A DNA stretch of 64,000 nt from Mallotus nudiflorus (taxonomy: Eukaryota > Streptophyta > Magnoliopsida > Malpighiales > Euphorbiaceae). The translations under genes and the position numbers were made by a program. The notes beneath the pieces were generated by a model. That model was not told where the DNA came from and ran no database searches. It was given only the letters and a program-made list of their open reading frames with translations. Location of the stretch: positions 16,005,001 through 16,069,000 of the forward strand of contig CANTUR010000283.1 in assembly GCA_947683625.1 (NCBI GenBank). Reading direction: 5' to 3'. Positions 24,673 to 35,198 of the stretch are shown here, piece by piece; within the stretch, counting starts at the first letter, position 1; every line of letters begins with the position of its first letter.

Positions 24673-25883
24673 CTATGAACTTAACATTTGTAATTCTCTT
24701 GGCCTTTTATATTTAATAAATTCATCTCTTTCTATCTGCTGCAAGCAAACCCACGCTTTGTAATGATCATTGGTGGTCTGATCACCGTCGTAGCTTAAAT
24801 TTCTTTCGATGGCTCTTCGAGGCCAAGTTGTCACTAGGTGGTCCAGAAAATTCTGAGAAAGCGGCCCTGGCTCAAACTCATGAACAGGCTCCATAATTAG
24901 TTGTTTATGACCATATTGGCGACAGAGGCGGGCTGGATTATAGAAAGTGGTAAAATGGAGACCGGCAGTCGGGACACAATATGTATAAGACCAAAGGGTC
25001 ACATACTGCAACCCCCACCAGGGGCACATCCAGTGAATCAGTGTATCAAGGAATGTTAATAGCCAGCCATGAATGTCTACAGGGATGGGATGTAGTTTCC
25101 TTATTCGATAATGCTTGGCTTGGTAATGCCTAATATCTTAGGGAGGTTCGATCAAGCCCAGCTTTTCATAAAACCACATCTGCAGGATTACAAATGTTTA
25201 TGTACAAGCAGTATTGGTAGTTAGAAGTAGAGGAGGGGCAATATGAAGCTTACCTCCAGCAAGAAGGGGCTTCCTGAGAATGGTCACGTCCTTGTGAAGT
25301 CATCCAATCCAATGACAGTTTCTGCTAAGATGAGAGGGAAGGGGTTGAGCCCTGACTCCACTTGATCGAGGATGGAGAGGATCTTCGTATCGCAGTGCCT
25401 TGAGGGGGAAAACAGCAGAAATTGAGCATACAAACAGAGGGCTAACATGCGGGGCCAGTAAGTTTCCCCTTTGTCCACATTCTTGATGACTTTGAGGAAG
25501 GATTCTAATTTGATTTTTGAGCCAGAGATATAGTGGAAGGAAGACCGGGGTGGAAGATTGAACATATGCGCCATTTATTACTGAATGGAGCGAGAATCTG
25601 AGTTTCCAAGAGTAGGAATCGTAAGTTCGCAAGCAGAATCTGTATGATGGCCGAGAATTGCCTTGAATTCCTATGGTAGGGGATATATTTCTATTGTGTT
25701 GAGCCTAAAAACGTGTTTATGGGGATCCCAAAATTGAACCATGGCATGGAGAAAAGGGAAATTAATTCTCCTAGTATGGAGTGATTTGAAGACCACGAGA
25801 TGAAACGGCTCCAACTCGGCCAAAGATTTATTATCCAGACCCTTCAAAATCAAATGTAGGGGCCTCAGACTTTATTCTGTCAT
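24673..25883 (-). pseudogene. Antisense gene 1: DUF7745-like protein
   Basis: On the minus strand an ATG at 25881-25883 opens a frame that continues, past stops at codon 4 and in 'EIYPLP*EFKAILGHH', in the same phase to about 25284. Conserved-looking blocks are 'ALVQFWDP'-like 'HAMVQFWDPHKHVFRLNT', 'RMLALCLYAQFLLFSP' and 'VESGLNPFPLILAETVIG'. After a frameshift it goes on through 'MWFYEKLGLIEPP' to 'RQYGHKQLIMEPVHEFEPG' and 'HYKAWVCLQQIERDEFI' near 24720. This pattern matches plant proteins annotated DUF7745 or aminotransferase-like, often found in retrotransposons. No introns are needed. Function unknown. The family call is from memory of the pattern and needs a profile search. Confidence 0.65.
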
Positions 25884-25989
25884 GTTTGTGGCTTTTTAGA
25901 GACGCTTAGAAGGAGAAACAGAAAGGGAAGGACGGAGGAAACTCGATAATTAGGTCAAACTTAAGAATGGGGGTTTTTATAGGGGCAGG

Positions 25990-26095
25990 ACTTCCTGTTG
26001 CTGAGGTAATCGCCTCATTGATAAGCCGGTCACCTAATCAAAGAGGCGATCGCCTCTTCACCAAGAACCAATAAGGCGATCGCCTCATCAGCAAT
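25990..26095. repeat. Palindrome cluster between the two antisense genes
   Basis: Four units of the LTR palindrome occur here: gaggtaatcgcctc, aggtgacc-like variant, and two perfect gaggcgatcgcctc or aaggcgatcgcctc cores at about 26040-26085. They lie about 110 bp upstream of the DUF7745-like start and about 215 bp downstream of the PMD gene stop, in the spacer between the two antisense genes. Confidence 0.88.
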
Positions 26096-26308
26096 ATGAG
26101 CCGTTCTTTGAATCATACAGTCTAAATAGGTGGGACAGTTACGCATGCAAACAGTGAAATCAACTCACATGTGAAGAAATGAGAAAAGCAAAACAAGTGG
26201 ATTTAATCAAGGAAAATATTGAATTATGCAAGCATTTTGTTCATAGAATCAAAAATTAAAATTTTATGTTCACTATTTGAAGACTACACAAGTTTTAACC
26301 CCAGTACA

Positions 26309-28924
26309 TCAAGCATCTGGTCCAGTATCCTCAAGGTTAGTCTCTCCCCCGGCGCTGCTGTCGCTCTTGTCTTTATCCTTATCGTCCTCATCAATCTGAA
26401 ACATGTCAATCTAACGCTCGAGAGTGGTAATCCTTGCCCTGCTAGCCTCGTCCCGATCCTATTCAGACAATTCATAGGTTAGTAAACCATGCAAGCATGC
26501 ATACATGTAGAATATAAAGAGGTTCTTACCCTCCACTGTTGGGTGACCTCCAGCATGTAGTCTCTCTGGGCCTCTATCATGCGATACATATATAGGCCCT
26601 GCTCTAGCAGAATCTACATTATTGAAATAAATGTTAGAACTAACATTTAGTTTGAGAATTATAGTAAAAGCAGGTCAGGAAAAGAACATACATGAGTAGC
26701 ACCAGCAAGGGTTAGGTCCCCATCCAAGGTCAAGAACTGACACGACAACTCCCTAGGAGGGACCCAACATCTAACTAGGGGGTCGGGGAGGTGGATAAAG
26801 CTGCCTGGGACAAACTTAGAACCGGGGGCAGTAGCCGGCCTAGCTTCCTCGCCAGTCGCATAAGTCTCCTCCTTGCCTGGATTTAGTCGACGCCTCAAGG
26901 GCTCTCTCTCTCACACCCGGGACCTAACCGGGGCCACGGGCCTAGCAGGCGCAGCCTGAAGATGAAAACAGGAGGAACATGTTAAGAATGTAGTGAATTT
27001 ACAAGAAAAGAGGAACCGGTAAGGATTTACCTGAGAGGTAGAAGTAGCCTGTAAGGGGACCGTCAGTAGAAGGTGGGTACGGATGAACTCCGCATATTGG
27101 CTCTTCACACGAACTGTGTGATCCACAGCTGGTGAGCCCGCAACGGCCTGAACGAGATCATCACCCTCTAGCTCATGAGCCCAAAGCATGCTTTCAGGAG
27201 GAGACCTGGGGACCCACCTAGCTTTAACACCTGCCCTCCAATTTAGGACCCGCTCTCCCAAGTACCAAGCTCGATACCCAGGGCCACAAAGGAGTGCCCT
27301 CTTTCAGGCTAAAGGCCTAGAGTGAGTCATCTCGATGGTCCAAGTGTCCTCGAACCCCCACAAGTCATTCCAGATCTGCAAAAGAAAAAAAGGGGGAGAT
27401 GTCAATATGTAAGCAAATTGAATGTGAATAATTTACTAATAAGAAGGTTTGTGCTTTGTAGGTACTGCATCCTGTGTCAGGGAGTTCAAGTACTGTCTGT
27501 GGATATGAACTCTCGCAAGGTGCCTCTTCACGACGCGACTGGCGCCCCACCTACTGAGGGCCAGGAAATGGTCTCCCACTAGGGTAACGCCCACAAACAA
27601 CTCTAACTCTAGAGCCCAGACCTGAAAAATGAAATAGGAGAAGTTGAGAAGACTGATGTAAGTAATGGGGGTCAGGACAAAACAAAGAAAAAAGGGGATC
27701 GTGACGTACCAGAACAACATGCCAAAAGCCATAAAACCTCTTAGCCCCTCGAACCACCTTGTCCATGCTCCGGTATAGGTATGTTAAGGCGCAGCTACCC
27801 CAGTCCAATGTGGGAACCTAGTCAAGATCCCGAAGGGCCGATAGGAATATCATATCAATGGAGCTGGCGGTGTCAGCAAAGAGGGTGGTACCGAGCAAGT
27901 AAAGTAAAAAAGCCTTTACCACCTGGTCAATCTCAAGGGGAGAGACCATCGCTGCGGCCCGATCCCGAGTGTAGAAGCTCCTGATCGAGTCCAATTTAAG
28001 GGTATAAGTCCCCTTTATGTCAGGAGTCATCCCCAAAAGTCGCTTGATATATGCGGCCTTATTCGGAGATAGCTGATGTAGATTTGCATTAAAGGGAACA
28101 AAATCCCCAGCATAGGCAATCCCCATGATGGTAGCAAATGATACCGGGTCTAGAGTAAGCTCACCGAATGGGAGGTGGAAGGTGTGGGTTGTATCAAACC
28201 ACCTCTCCATCAGGGCATGCAGTGGTTGGTAATCCGTGCGCCCCCCGCTCGGATGGAAGTGAGAGTACGAAGTCTTTGAACCCTGTCTCCTGAATCCGAT
28301 CCCTCTACTCATCAGTCAAGTCACTGAAGAAGACCTGGGCTCCATGAAAATTCCCGGCACCTTTGAATGTCTGAGCATCATTTTGCAAACAATAAATAGG
28401 GAAGTGAAATTTATGCATGTTATGGTTTCAGTAAAGGAATTCAGAATGAATGGAATTTTAGACAATGCGGTTTGCCCTGTTGATGAAGCGATCGCCTCAT
28501 TGGAGAGGCAATCAACTTTATGAAAGGGCTATAGGTTATCGTCTCTTTGCGGAAGCTGATTATCTCATCGATGAGGCGATCGCCTCATCAATAAGACAAT
28601 CGCCTCTATGATAAGGCAATCACCTCTGTAAGGCAGGATGGGTACAGTTCCCGATTTCTGGTGATTAAAACATGGATTTCTCATTTGCTTAATAAATTAA
28701 TGTCCTGACTTGATAATTATGTTTGATTAATCACTAACCCAACGTAATTTTATAGGAAATTATAGGGTAGTAATCTCTCCGGATGCAGACGAGCAAATGT
28801 AAGACCCTAGGTCTGCTAAAAGGGGAATCAAGTCTCCGTGGGTCAATCCCAAGCTCCTAGAGGCGCTAACAAGAGGCAGGATGTGATCCCACTCAGGCAT
28901 AGGGGGTGTTCTCTCATTCTCCAT
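26309..28924 (-). pseudogene. Antisense gene 2: seven-exon plant mobile domain (PMD) protein
   Basis: This is a minus-strand gene model. Exon 1 starts at the ATG at 28924 (MENERTPPMPEWDHI) and ends near 28790. Exon 2 is 28370-27710, exon 3 27621-27466, exon 4 27375-27031, exon 5 26955-26692, exon 6 26613-26530, and exon 7 26458-26309. Introns 2-6 have GT-AG ends and keep the frame (for example donor gtatgt after exon 5, acceptors tttttcag and cttttgcag). Exon 2 carries the PMD signature 'ERWFDTTHTFHLPFGELTL' and 'SALRDLD' before 'LTYLYRSMDKVVRGAKRFYG'; exon 4 has 'YRAWYLGERV'. Exons 6-7 give a charged helical segment and an acidic tail. It is broken by a frameshift near 28255, a stop at 27818-27820, and single stops in exons 4, 5 and 7. 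PMD proteins occur in plant nuclear factors (MAIN/MAIL type) and transposons. Confidence 0.82.
28475..28632. repeat. Palindrome cluster within PMD intron 1
   Basis: At least five units of the same palindrome occur: aagcgatcgcctc, gaggcaatcaact-like, gaggcgatcgcctc at about 28576, agacaatcgcctc and aaggcaatcacctc. They sit in the intron between exon 1 and exon 2 of the antisense PMD model. Confidence 0.85.
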
Positions 28925-29040
28925 TGATTGTAAAAAGGGGGGAAGATGCAAGGAGTACAAGAAGTGTAAGGAGAAAAAAAGAGAGGAAAAGAAAAGGTGA
29001 TAAAAAATAGAAGGGAGAAAGGACATAAGGAAGAAATTGT

Positions 29041-29047
29041 CTTTATA
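29041..29047 (-). promoter_or_regulatory. Candidate TATA box for the antisense PMD gene
   Basis: On the minus strand 'gcttataaagac' gives TATAAAG about 120 bp upstream of the PMD start codon. It is followed by a long C/T-rich leader (about 28930-29035), a typical plant 5' UTR texture. Suggestive only. Confidence 0.4.
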
Positions 29048-29199
29048 AGCAAGCAAAGATATGGGGTTTTCCCTTAAAAAAAATAAAAATAAATAAATAA
29101 ATAATGATGATGAAATGAAACGATGGGTGGAAATTAGTGCCGTATACTAGGGAGACAGAATTCAGAGTATGAATTTTTGAGATGAAGTTTCTAAAGAAA

Positions 29200-29425
29200 A
29201 GGGCCAGGGAAATACCCACATCACAAAGAAAGGGCTATTCGAGTTTGAATCCCCGAAGCTCAAAGGATCGAAATGACTGTTCGGGTAGTATCCCCGAAGT
29301 CAGAAGCAAAGGAAAGGGTTATTCGGGTTTGAATCCCCAAAGCTCAAAGAAAGGGTTGTTCGGGTTTGAATGCCCGAAGCTCAAAGGATTGAGATGATTG
29401 TTCGGGTTGTATCCCTAAAGTTGGA
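29200..29425 (+). repeat. Tandem repeat type 1 before the 3' LTR
   Basis: About four units of roughly 55 bp are built on 'gttcgggtttgaatccccg' and 'aagctcaaaggat' or variants. They lie directly upstream of the second repeat array. Confidence 0.85.
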
Positions 29426-29429
29426 AATG

Positions 29430-29890
29430 AAGGAAGACCGGGCCAGGAAAACTCGGAAGTCTATGTCCCCGAAGGAGTGATAATCAGACCAGGAAAATCT
29501 GAAAACCACATCCCTAGTGATGATCAGGCCAGGAAAACTTGAGAATTAAGTTTCAGTGTTGCGAAGATTGGGCTAGGAAAACCCGAGAATCAAGTTGTAG
29601 TATTGTGAGGATCGGACTAGGAAAATCTGAAAACCACATCCCCAATGGTGATCGGGCCATGAAAACCCGAGAATCAAGTTGCAGTATTGTGAGGATCGGG
29701 CCAGGAAAACCCAAGAATCATGTTTCAGGCGATTGATGGTTGGGCCAGGAAAACCCATAAGTCTATGGCCCCAGTAAAACAGTAATCGGGCCAGGAAAAC
29801 TCGAGGTCAACAGTTTTCAAATACCTCTATAAAATATTAATGAGTGGCTAATCGGGCTAGGAAAACCCGAGGATCACGATCACATTTCAA
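29430..29890 (+). repeat. Tandem repeat type 2 (about 44 bp units) before the 3' LTR
   Basis: About ten imperfect units each carry 'gatcgggccaggaaaacccg' or a close variant (near 29433, 29481, 29523, 29567, 29611, 29651, 29695, 29740, 29785 and 29851). Tandem repeats between the last gene and the polypurine tract are a known trait of Ogre/Tat elements and can seed satellite DNA. Confidence 0.9.
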
Positions 29891-30020
29891 AATTGAAGGA
29901 TTCATCTCTCGAGTGAAACCCGAAAGTCAAGTATGTTGCTCATCTTATCGTTTATTTGCTGTTATGCATGTGAATTTTTGAAAAATGGTCATTGCATGCA
30001 TTTGTTTTTTTCAAAAAATC

Positions 30021-30031
30021 AGGGGGCAAAC
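30021..30031 (+). other. Polypurine tract of the Tat-type element
   Basis: agggggcaaac lies immediately before the TG of the 3' LTR, the expected plus-strand priming site. Confidence 0.88.
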
Positions 30032-30252
30032 TGTAGACACCCGATTTGGTCGGCCCGTGTTAGGGGACGAATTAGGGGAGTTCGGTTTGATCGGCCTGTT
30101 GTCAAGCCCAATGATGAGAATGTGAAACTTGGACATGAGAATGAAGCCTAAACCTCTAAGTGGAAAGTGGACTTGAAAACCCAGAAGCCTGAAAAACTCA
30201 AAATTGAGCCCAACTATCCAAATTCGGCCCAACCCCCCTTGGCCCAGCGCAG

Positions 30253-30332
30253 GCCTAAGTGGGCGATCGCCTCTTTGGCAGCTGCCAATGAGGCGATCGC
30301 CTCATCAATGAGGCGCCACCTCTATGGCAGCC
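30253..30332. repeat. Palindrome cluster, 3' LTR site 1
   Basis: gggcgatcgcctct and gaggcgatcgcctc are separated by ggcagctgcc, followed by gaggcgccacctc. The leftmost unit seen in the 5' LTR is missing here. Confidence 0.88.
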
Positions 30333-30982
30333 CACTTGTAGATACATTTAATGCAGCAATCATGGCGACCAAGTGGTGCGGGCCCCACTTTTCAGACATA
30401 TTTCTTGCGTGAGAAAAAGACTTTTGGGGAAGGAAAAAAGGCTAGGAGAGCTCATGATGGGCTAGGAAGCTTAGGGGTATGGGAAAGCTAAGGAATAAAA
30501 GAAAAAAAAGAGAGAGAAGAAAGAGGAGGAGGTTGGTGAGAAAGGAGAAAGGAGCTCTAAAATAAAAAGACAGAAGAAAAAGAGGAAAAAAATGTCCTCA
30601 AGATAGGGGAGGAAGGTTGGAGCAAAGAGGTCCACTTTCTCCATAAGAGAAGAAGGAAGAAACTTATGTTAAAGGTAGATACCACATCCTAGCAAGGATC
30701 TCAATCAAAACAGCTCTAAGGGCCTCTCATTTTGGTATAAAATCTGCACTTAAACTTGACATGTTTATCATTTTGTGTGTTCTTGCTTATGTGTAATTGA
30801 GCCATTAGTACATTTTAGGTTTATCTCTAGTGTGTTATGCTTGATATCTCATTTTATTGATGGATCTTTGAATACTTTTGCATGTAGTTATAGTATGATG
30901 AGTGTAGAGTGTGTATATGCAAGTTTTGGTTACTTAAAGTAGAAGTCTGCACGTCTTGGGAGTCAGAGCTGGCTTGGTGATC

Positions 30983-31070
30983 AGGCGACGCCTCTTCACA
31001 GAGGCGTCGCCCCATCTCAATGAGATGATCGCCTCATCAATAAGGCGATCGCCTCATTGATAGGCCTTTA
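30983..31070. repeat. Palindrome cluster, 3' LTR site 2
   Basis: aggcgacgcctc, gaggcgtcgcccc, gatgatcgcctc and aaggcgatcgcctc lie in a row. The last forms a nearly perfect 24-bp palindrome with its flanks (tcaataaggcg / cgcctcattga). Confidence 0.88.
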
Positions 31071-31982
31071 GGGAGTCTATCTTTTGCGTATATTATATAC
31101 GTTGTTACCTCTGGAATACTGAGAGCCCCTGTACAGTCTCAGCTTGCTTTATGTTCAATTTTCTTTCATGCTCGTTGTGATGTCTATTTTGATTTGCATT
31201 CCTTTAATCTTAAACATGCCTGTATGATTGCATGATGATGTCCAATCTTGATCATTCAATACTTCCTTTAGTCCATAATGTAAAAACCTCTTTGTAAATA
31301 TTGTCACATGTGGTTTCATTTTTTTGTAAAAGAAAGGACTAATTGTGAGTTATTTGCAGGAATTACTTGATGATTTCCATTATTGAGTAGTCACCTTTGT
31401 TAGTTATCCATTTTATATTACCGCATTTATGTTACTTTATCGGTTTATTTTCGGTATATGTTTAGTCTATTTTCTGTATATTATTCTTTTATTTAGCCTA
31501 AAAAGCATTGTAATCATTAATCCCTTCCCCTTTTAATTTTGAATGTATGGTTGTAAATTATTATTTATTTTATTTACTGCGTTTTTTGAATGTTGGGACT
31601 TAAAGGCATGAAATTGGACTAATGTGCAAACTCGGACTTAATTATAAAATTTGACAATTATCCAAAGGCAATTTCATTATGTGTAAGAAATGAGGAAATA
31701 ATTAAAAGGTAATAAAATGAAAAACACAAATGGAGGCCAACCGTAAGGTTGGATGAGCATTCAAACACTCATACCCAGTTTCCGAACCCAATTTCTGATG
31801 ACGGCTTCTGGGAACCTTCGTGGGATCCAGTTGCTGTATAGTGTGTCCCGACTTTTATCCGGGGTGGCGACTCCATCTTCGAATAGGCCCAAGACCTATA
31901 TCGTATTTTCTAATGGGCTTCGAGTCCACATAGTGTCATGATCGTCAAACACTTGGGCGTGCGTTAAATCCCGCCGCCTGCA

Positions 31983-31987
31983 CTAAT
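31983..31987. repeat. Right target-site duplication (ctaat)
   Basis: Exact partner of 8658-8662. Confidence 0.93.
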
Positions 31988-32984
31988 ATTTTTATTATTA
32001 TGGTTATTATTATTATTATTAAATATAAAAAGAAGGAAAAATAATTTGAAACACTAAAAAGATGTCAAATTATTATTATTATTATTATTGTTGTTGTTGT
32101 TGTTGATATAAGGCTACATCTAAAAATAATAAACCACATGGACAAATTCAATAATTAATTGTACACAAGTCAATTTTAATTATTGTAATACAATAATTAA
32201 TTGGACATGAACAAACAAATGGCTCATGGGGAAACAAGTGAACTCTGCCAATGTGACTCACGGAGTTCTATTTTTTTTCATATATACAATTAAGTCCATT
32301 GACGGATTTCTACCTGTCTTTTACTATATTTTAAAAATTCAGCTATTTTTATTGGTGAATTTTTTTTATTTTTTTTAAAAAATTAAATCCGCCACCGGGA
32401 GTGATAGATTCCCAGTGACAAATTTGAATGGTGGAATTATTTTTTAATTTTTCACCATAAATCTAAAATTATTTTAAAAACTACCACAAAATGAGAATAT
32501 ATTTTTCTAGTTACCACGAAATGGCAAAAAGCCCAGTATTTAACAGTTAATTTTTTTTTAAGAAAAAGAGATTTACCTCTTAAGATAATTTTCAAATTCT
32601 TCATTGGTTTTCATACATAAAATATGATTGAAGAAAAAATTTATAATTTTCAAAAAAAAAAGGAAAAATATTATAAATTAATTTGAAAACTTTGAATTAA
32701 AGTAATAAGAAATATTTTGTTCTGAGGATCAAACAGAAATTAAATAAAATTTATTATTGTAAAAAAAAAATTTTCCTCGTATTTGTACTCCATGATTAAA
32801 TTTATAGAGTTTCCTGTAAAAAAAATATAAATAAAATTTTATTCTCTGAGGAATGATAGGACAAATTATGTCTCATCTTGAAACATTTGACACTAGTTTT
32901 TGTTTTTGAACTAAAAACAAAAGGGGAAAGTTCGTGGTGAATGGTGATGATCTATTCGACTGTATTTGTCAATAAGGCAATGAC
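31988..32984. other. AT-rich intergenic DNA with trinucleotide microsatellites
   Basis: (ATT)n occurs at about 31990-32021 and (ATT)n(GTT)n at 32069-32105. No gene or RNA is seen in the rest. Confidence 0.7.
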
Positions 32985-34070
32985 AAAATTCATATTAAAA
33001 CTCCTAAATTTTTTATATTTTTAATTTTAGATCCTCAAATTTCATTTTATATAATATTTATACTTCATATTTAAATCTTTTATAAATTTTTTAACACAAA
33101 TTATTTCTTTTTAATTCATAAATTTTATATTTTTAACATTCACATCATTTTTTACTTTTGTTAACATTTATATTACTTTTAAAAGTTTTCATCAAAAAAA
33201 TAAATTTACTTATTTTAATTTTTAATATATATATAGATATATATATAATCTAAAGTAATTTTAATATTTTAAGAAAATATAAATTTATATATAACTATTT
33301 AAAGAATTTTAAATTTTAAAAATAAATAAAGAAGTCAATGTTAAGATATAGATGAAATTATAACAATATTACTATTTTTCACAATATTTTTAAATTATAC
33401 AAGTTTTATTTTTAATAAAAATTATATTTTCAGAATAAAATATTATGATGAAAAAAAAAAATTAAAAGACATTATGATAAATTTTTTTATAATTAATTAA
33501 AATTAATGTTTTTGTTTTAATACCTTTTTGGCTTTATTTTTTGTACAAAATTTTAAAGGATATAAAAATATTTTAATTATAATGTCTTTTAACTATAGTG
33601 TTCCTTTTCATTATAATATTTTATTATGAGTGATATATATTTTATTGAAAATAAAACTTATATAATTTAAAATATTATGAAAAATAATAATATTGTTACA
33701 ATCTTGTTTATATCTTAACTTAACTATTTATTTTATTTTAAAAATTTTAAATTATATATATATATATATTTAAATTTAAAATAGGAAAATTTATTATATA
33801 TAAAAAATTATATTTATATTTTTAATAAAAAATATCAGAAATTAAAAGAAGTAAATTTAGTTTTATCAGTAAAAAATTTTAGAAGTGATAAGTATTAAAA
33901 AAAAGTAAGAAAGGTATGAATATTAAAAACATAGAATTTTAAGGATTAAAAAGAAATAATTTGTATTAAAAATTTAATTTTTAACGTATAAATATGAAGG
34001 TTTAAAAATATAAAACGAACCCTGAGAAGTTTAAAGCTAAAAACATAAAACATTTGGGCCTGAATGTGGA
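32985..34070. mobile_element. Long inverted-repeat (hairpin) element
   Basis: The left arm (about 32985-33500) and right arm (about 33540-34070) are diverged reverse complements over most of their length. For example, 'acaaattatttctttttaat' in the left arm recurs reversed near 33950, and 'gttaagatatagatg' near 33350 recurs reversed near 33710. This is the shape of a foldback or non-autonomous Mutator-like element. No coding sequence and no certain target duplication are visible. Confidence 0.65.
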
Positions 34071-34848
34071 TTTGGCCTGAAGCAATTACCCCAACTTTGA
34101 ATTCGTTAAAGGTAATATGTATACATATGTCACTGAAATATAATTTCTTTTTATTAAAATTACATGTATGGTGGATATGCAAGGAACATGCAAGAAAAAA
34201 ATGTAAAAGGAATTTCACTCTTCATACTATTCATATCATTATATATACATTATCCTATATATAATGACGTGGGAATCATTTTTTTTTTCGAACAACTATA
34301 GATTCATTGAATAAAAGCAAGAAGCTCATAAGGAGAAACAACAGCATGAAGCTCACAACTTCCAGCCAAAGACAGTCATCAAATTTTCTTCTACTATTAA
34401 AGAGCCTAATGTAAAAGTAAAATATATGACTGACCTATAAAAATAAAGAGCAAATAAACCTAGATAATTAAGCAGAGCTGAATGAAGTGAGGATGATAGC
34501 AGGGGAATCCTCTGTGAGCGAGGACTGAGCTTTGAAAGATTGATCTGCTCGCTATGCTTTAGCAATCCGGCAAACCCATCAGCACCAATAGAGCTTGAAA
34601 GATACAAATTTCTGAGAGTATTTTCAAGCTTGGTAAACCAAAGAACTTAATACCATCAGCTATCACCAAATAAAAATATAATATCACAAAGAGAGACATA
34701 TCCATATGATAAGATTTAAACTCATAAGAAGATTATCTATTCACAATAAGATAAAATATGGTATTTGAATGAACGTGGGAATCAATTAGCACCATAGGCA
34801 TTTCTCAGTTACTTCGTTGATATTTCAAATTTCAATTCTCATGTATAT
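34071..34848. other. Gene-free AT-rich DNA
   Basis: I see no conserved coding motif. The 84-codon minus frame at 34353-34607 has no recognisable domain. Confidence 0.5.
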
Positions 34849-35190
34849 AATTATTACGACAAATATATAATTTCATCCATGAACTTTACTTAATTATTCT
34901 ATATTACCTTTTGATTTTCATTTTGTTCAATTTCATATCTTAATTTCTTTTTTTCACCTATTTAACCTTTTTTGCACACCAGACAAATATATGTATTTAA
35001 TTCATATTGAGTTTGAATAGGTGAAAAATAAAAATTAAGAGGTGAAATTGGTGAAAAATAGAAGTTACATAAGCTAAATAGGTTAACAATAAAAATTAAG
35101 AGGTGAAATTGAATAAAATGAAGGTTAAGAGATGATATAAAATAATTAAATAAAGTTTAGGGGTAAAATCATATATTCCACCTAATTATT
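34849..35190. mobile_element. MITE-like inverted-repeat element
   Basis: The left end 'aaatatataatttcatcc' through 'ttcattttgttcaatttca' matches the reverse complement of the right end ('gaatatatgattttaccc' through 'ttcattttattcaatttca'), with arms of about 130 bp. Total is about 340 bp, non-coding. Confidence 0.6.
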
Positions 35191-35198
35191 AAATTAAA

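Larger units (their letters stand above)
8663..31982 (+). mobile_element. Tat/Ogre-type Ty3/gypsy retrotransposon, complete, dead, with nested solo LTRs
   Basis: This 23.3 kb element is bounded by two 2-kb LTRs starting TGTAGACA and a perfect ctaat duplication. In order it holds: 5' LTR, primer-binding site, leader, gag, protease, RT with RNase H, an additional archaeal-type RNase H, integrase, two antisense genes, tandem repeats, a polypurine tract and the 3' LTR. The second RNase H, the antisense frames and the repeats before the 3' LTR are features reported for the Tat lineage (Ogre, Retand and relatives). Removing the nested LTR insertion (17981-24446) gives an ancestral length near 16.9 kb. 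Every coding domain carries stops or frameshifts, so the copy cannot move by itself. Confidence 0.93.
30032..31982 (+). mobile_element. 3' LTR of the Tat-type element
   Basis: This 1951-bp LTR starts TGTAGACACCCG, ends cctgca and is followed by the ctaat duplication. It carries palindrome clusters at about 30253-30332 and 30983-31070, with unit numbers different from the 5' LTR. It holds no gene. Confidence 0.95.

Noticed and set aside
26219..26482. Plus-strand 87-codon frame
   Set aside because: It is the complement of exons 6-7 of the antisense PMD model, which has better motif and splice support.
29200..29890. Regular repeats superficially like a CRISPR array
   Set aside because: Units are contiguous and diverged with no unique spacers, in a plant retrotransposon; this is a tandem repeat.
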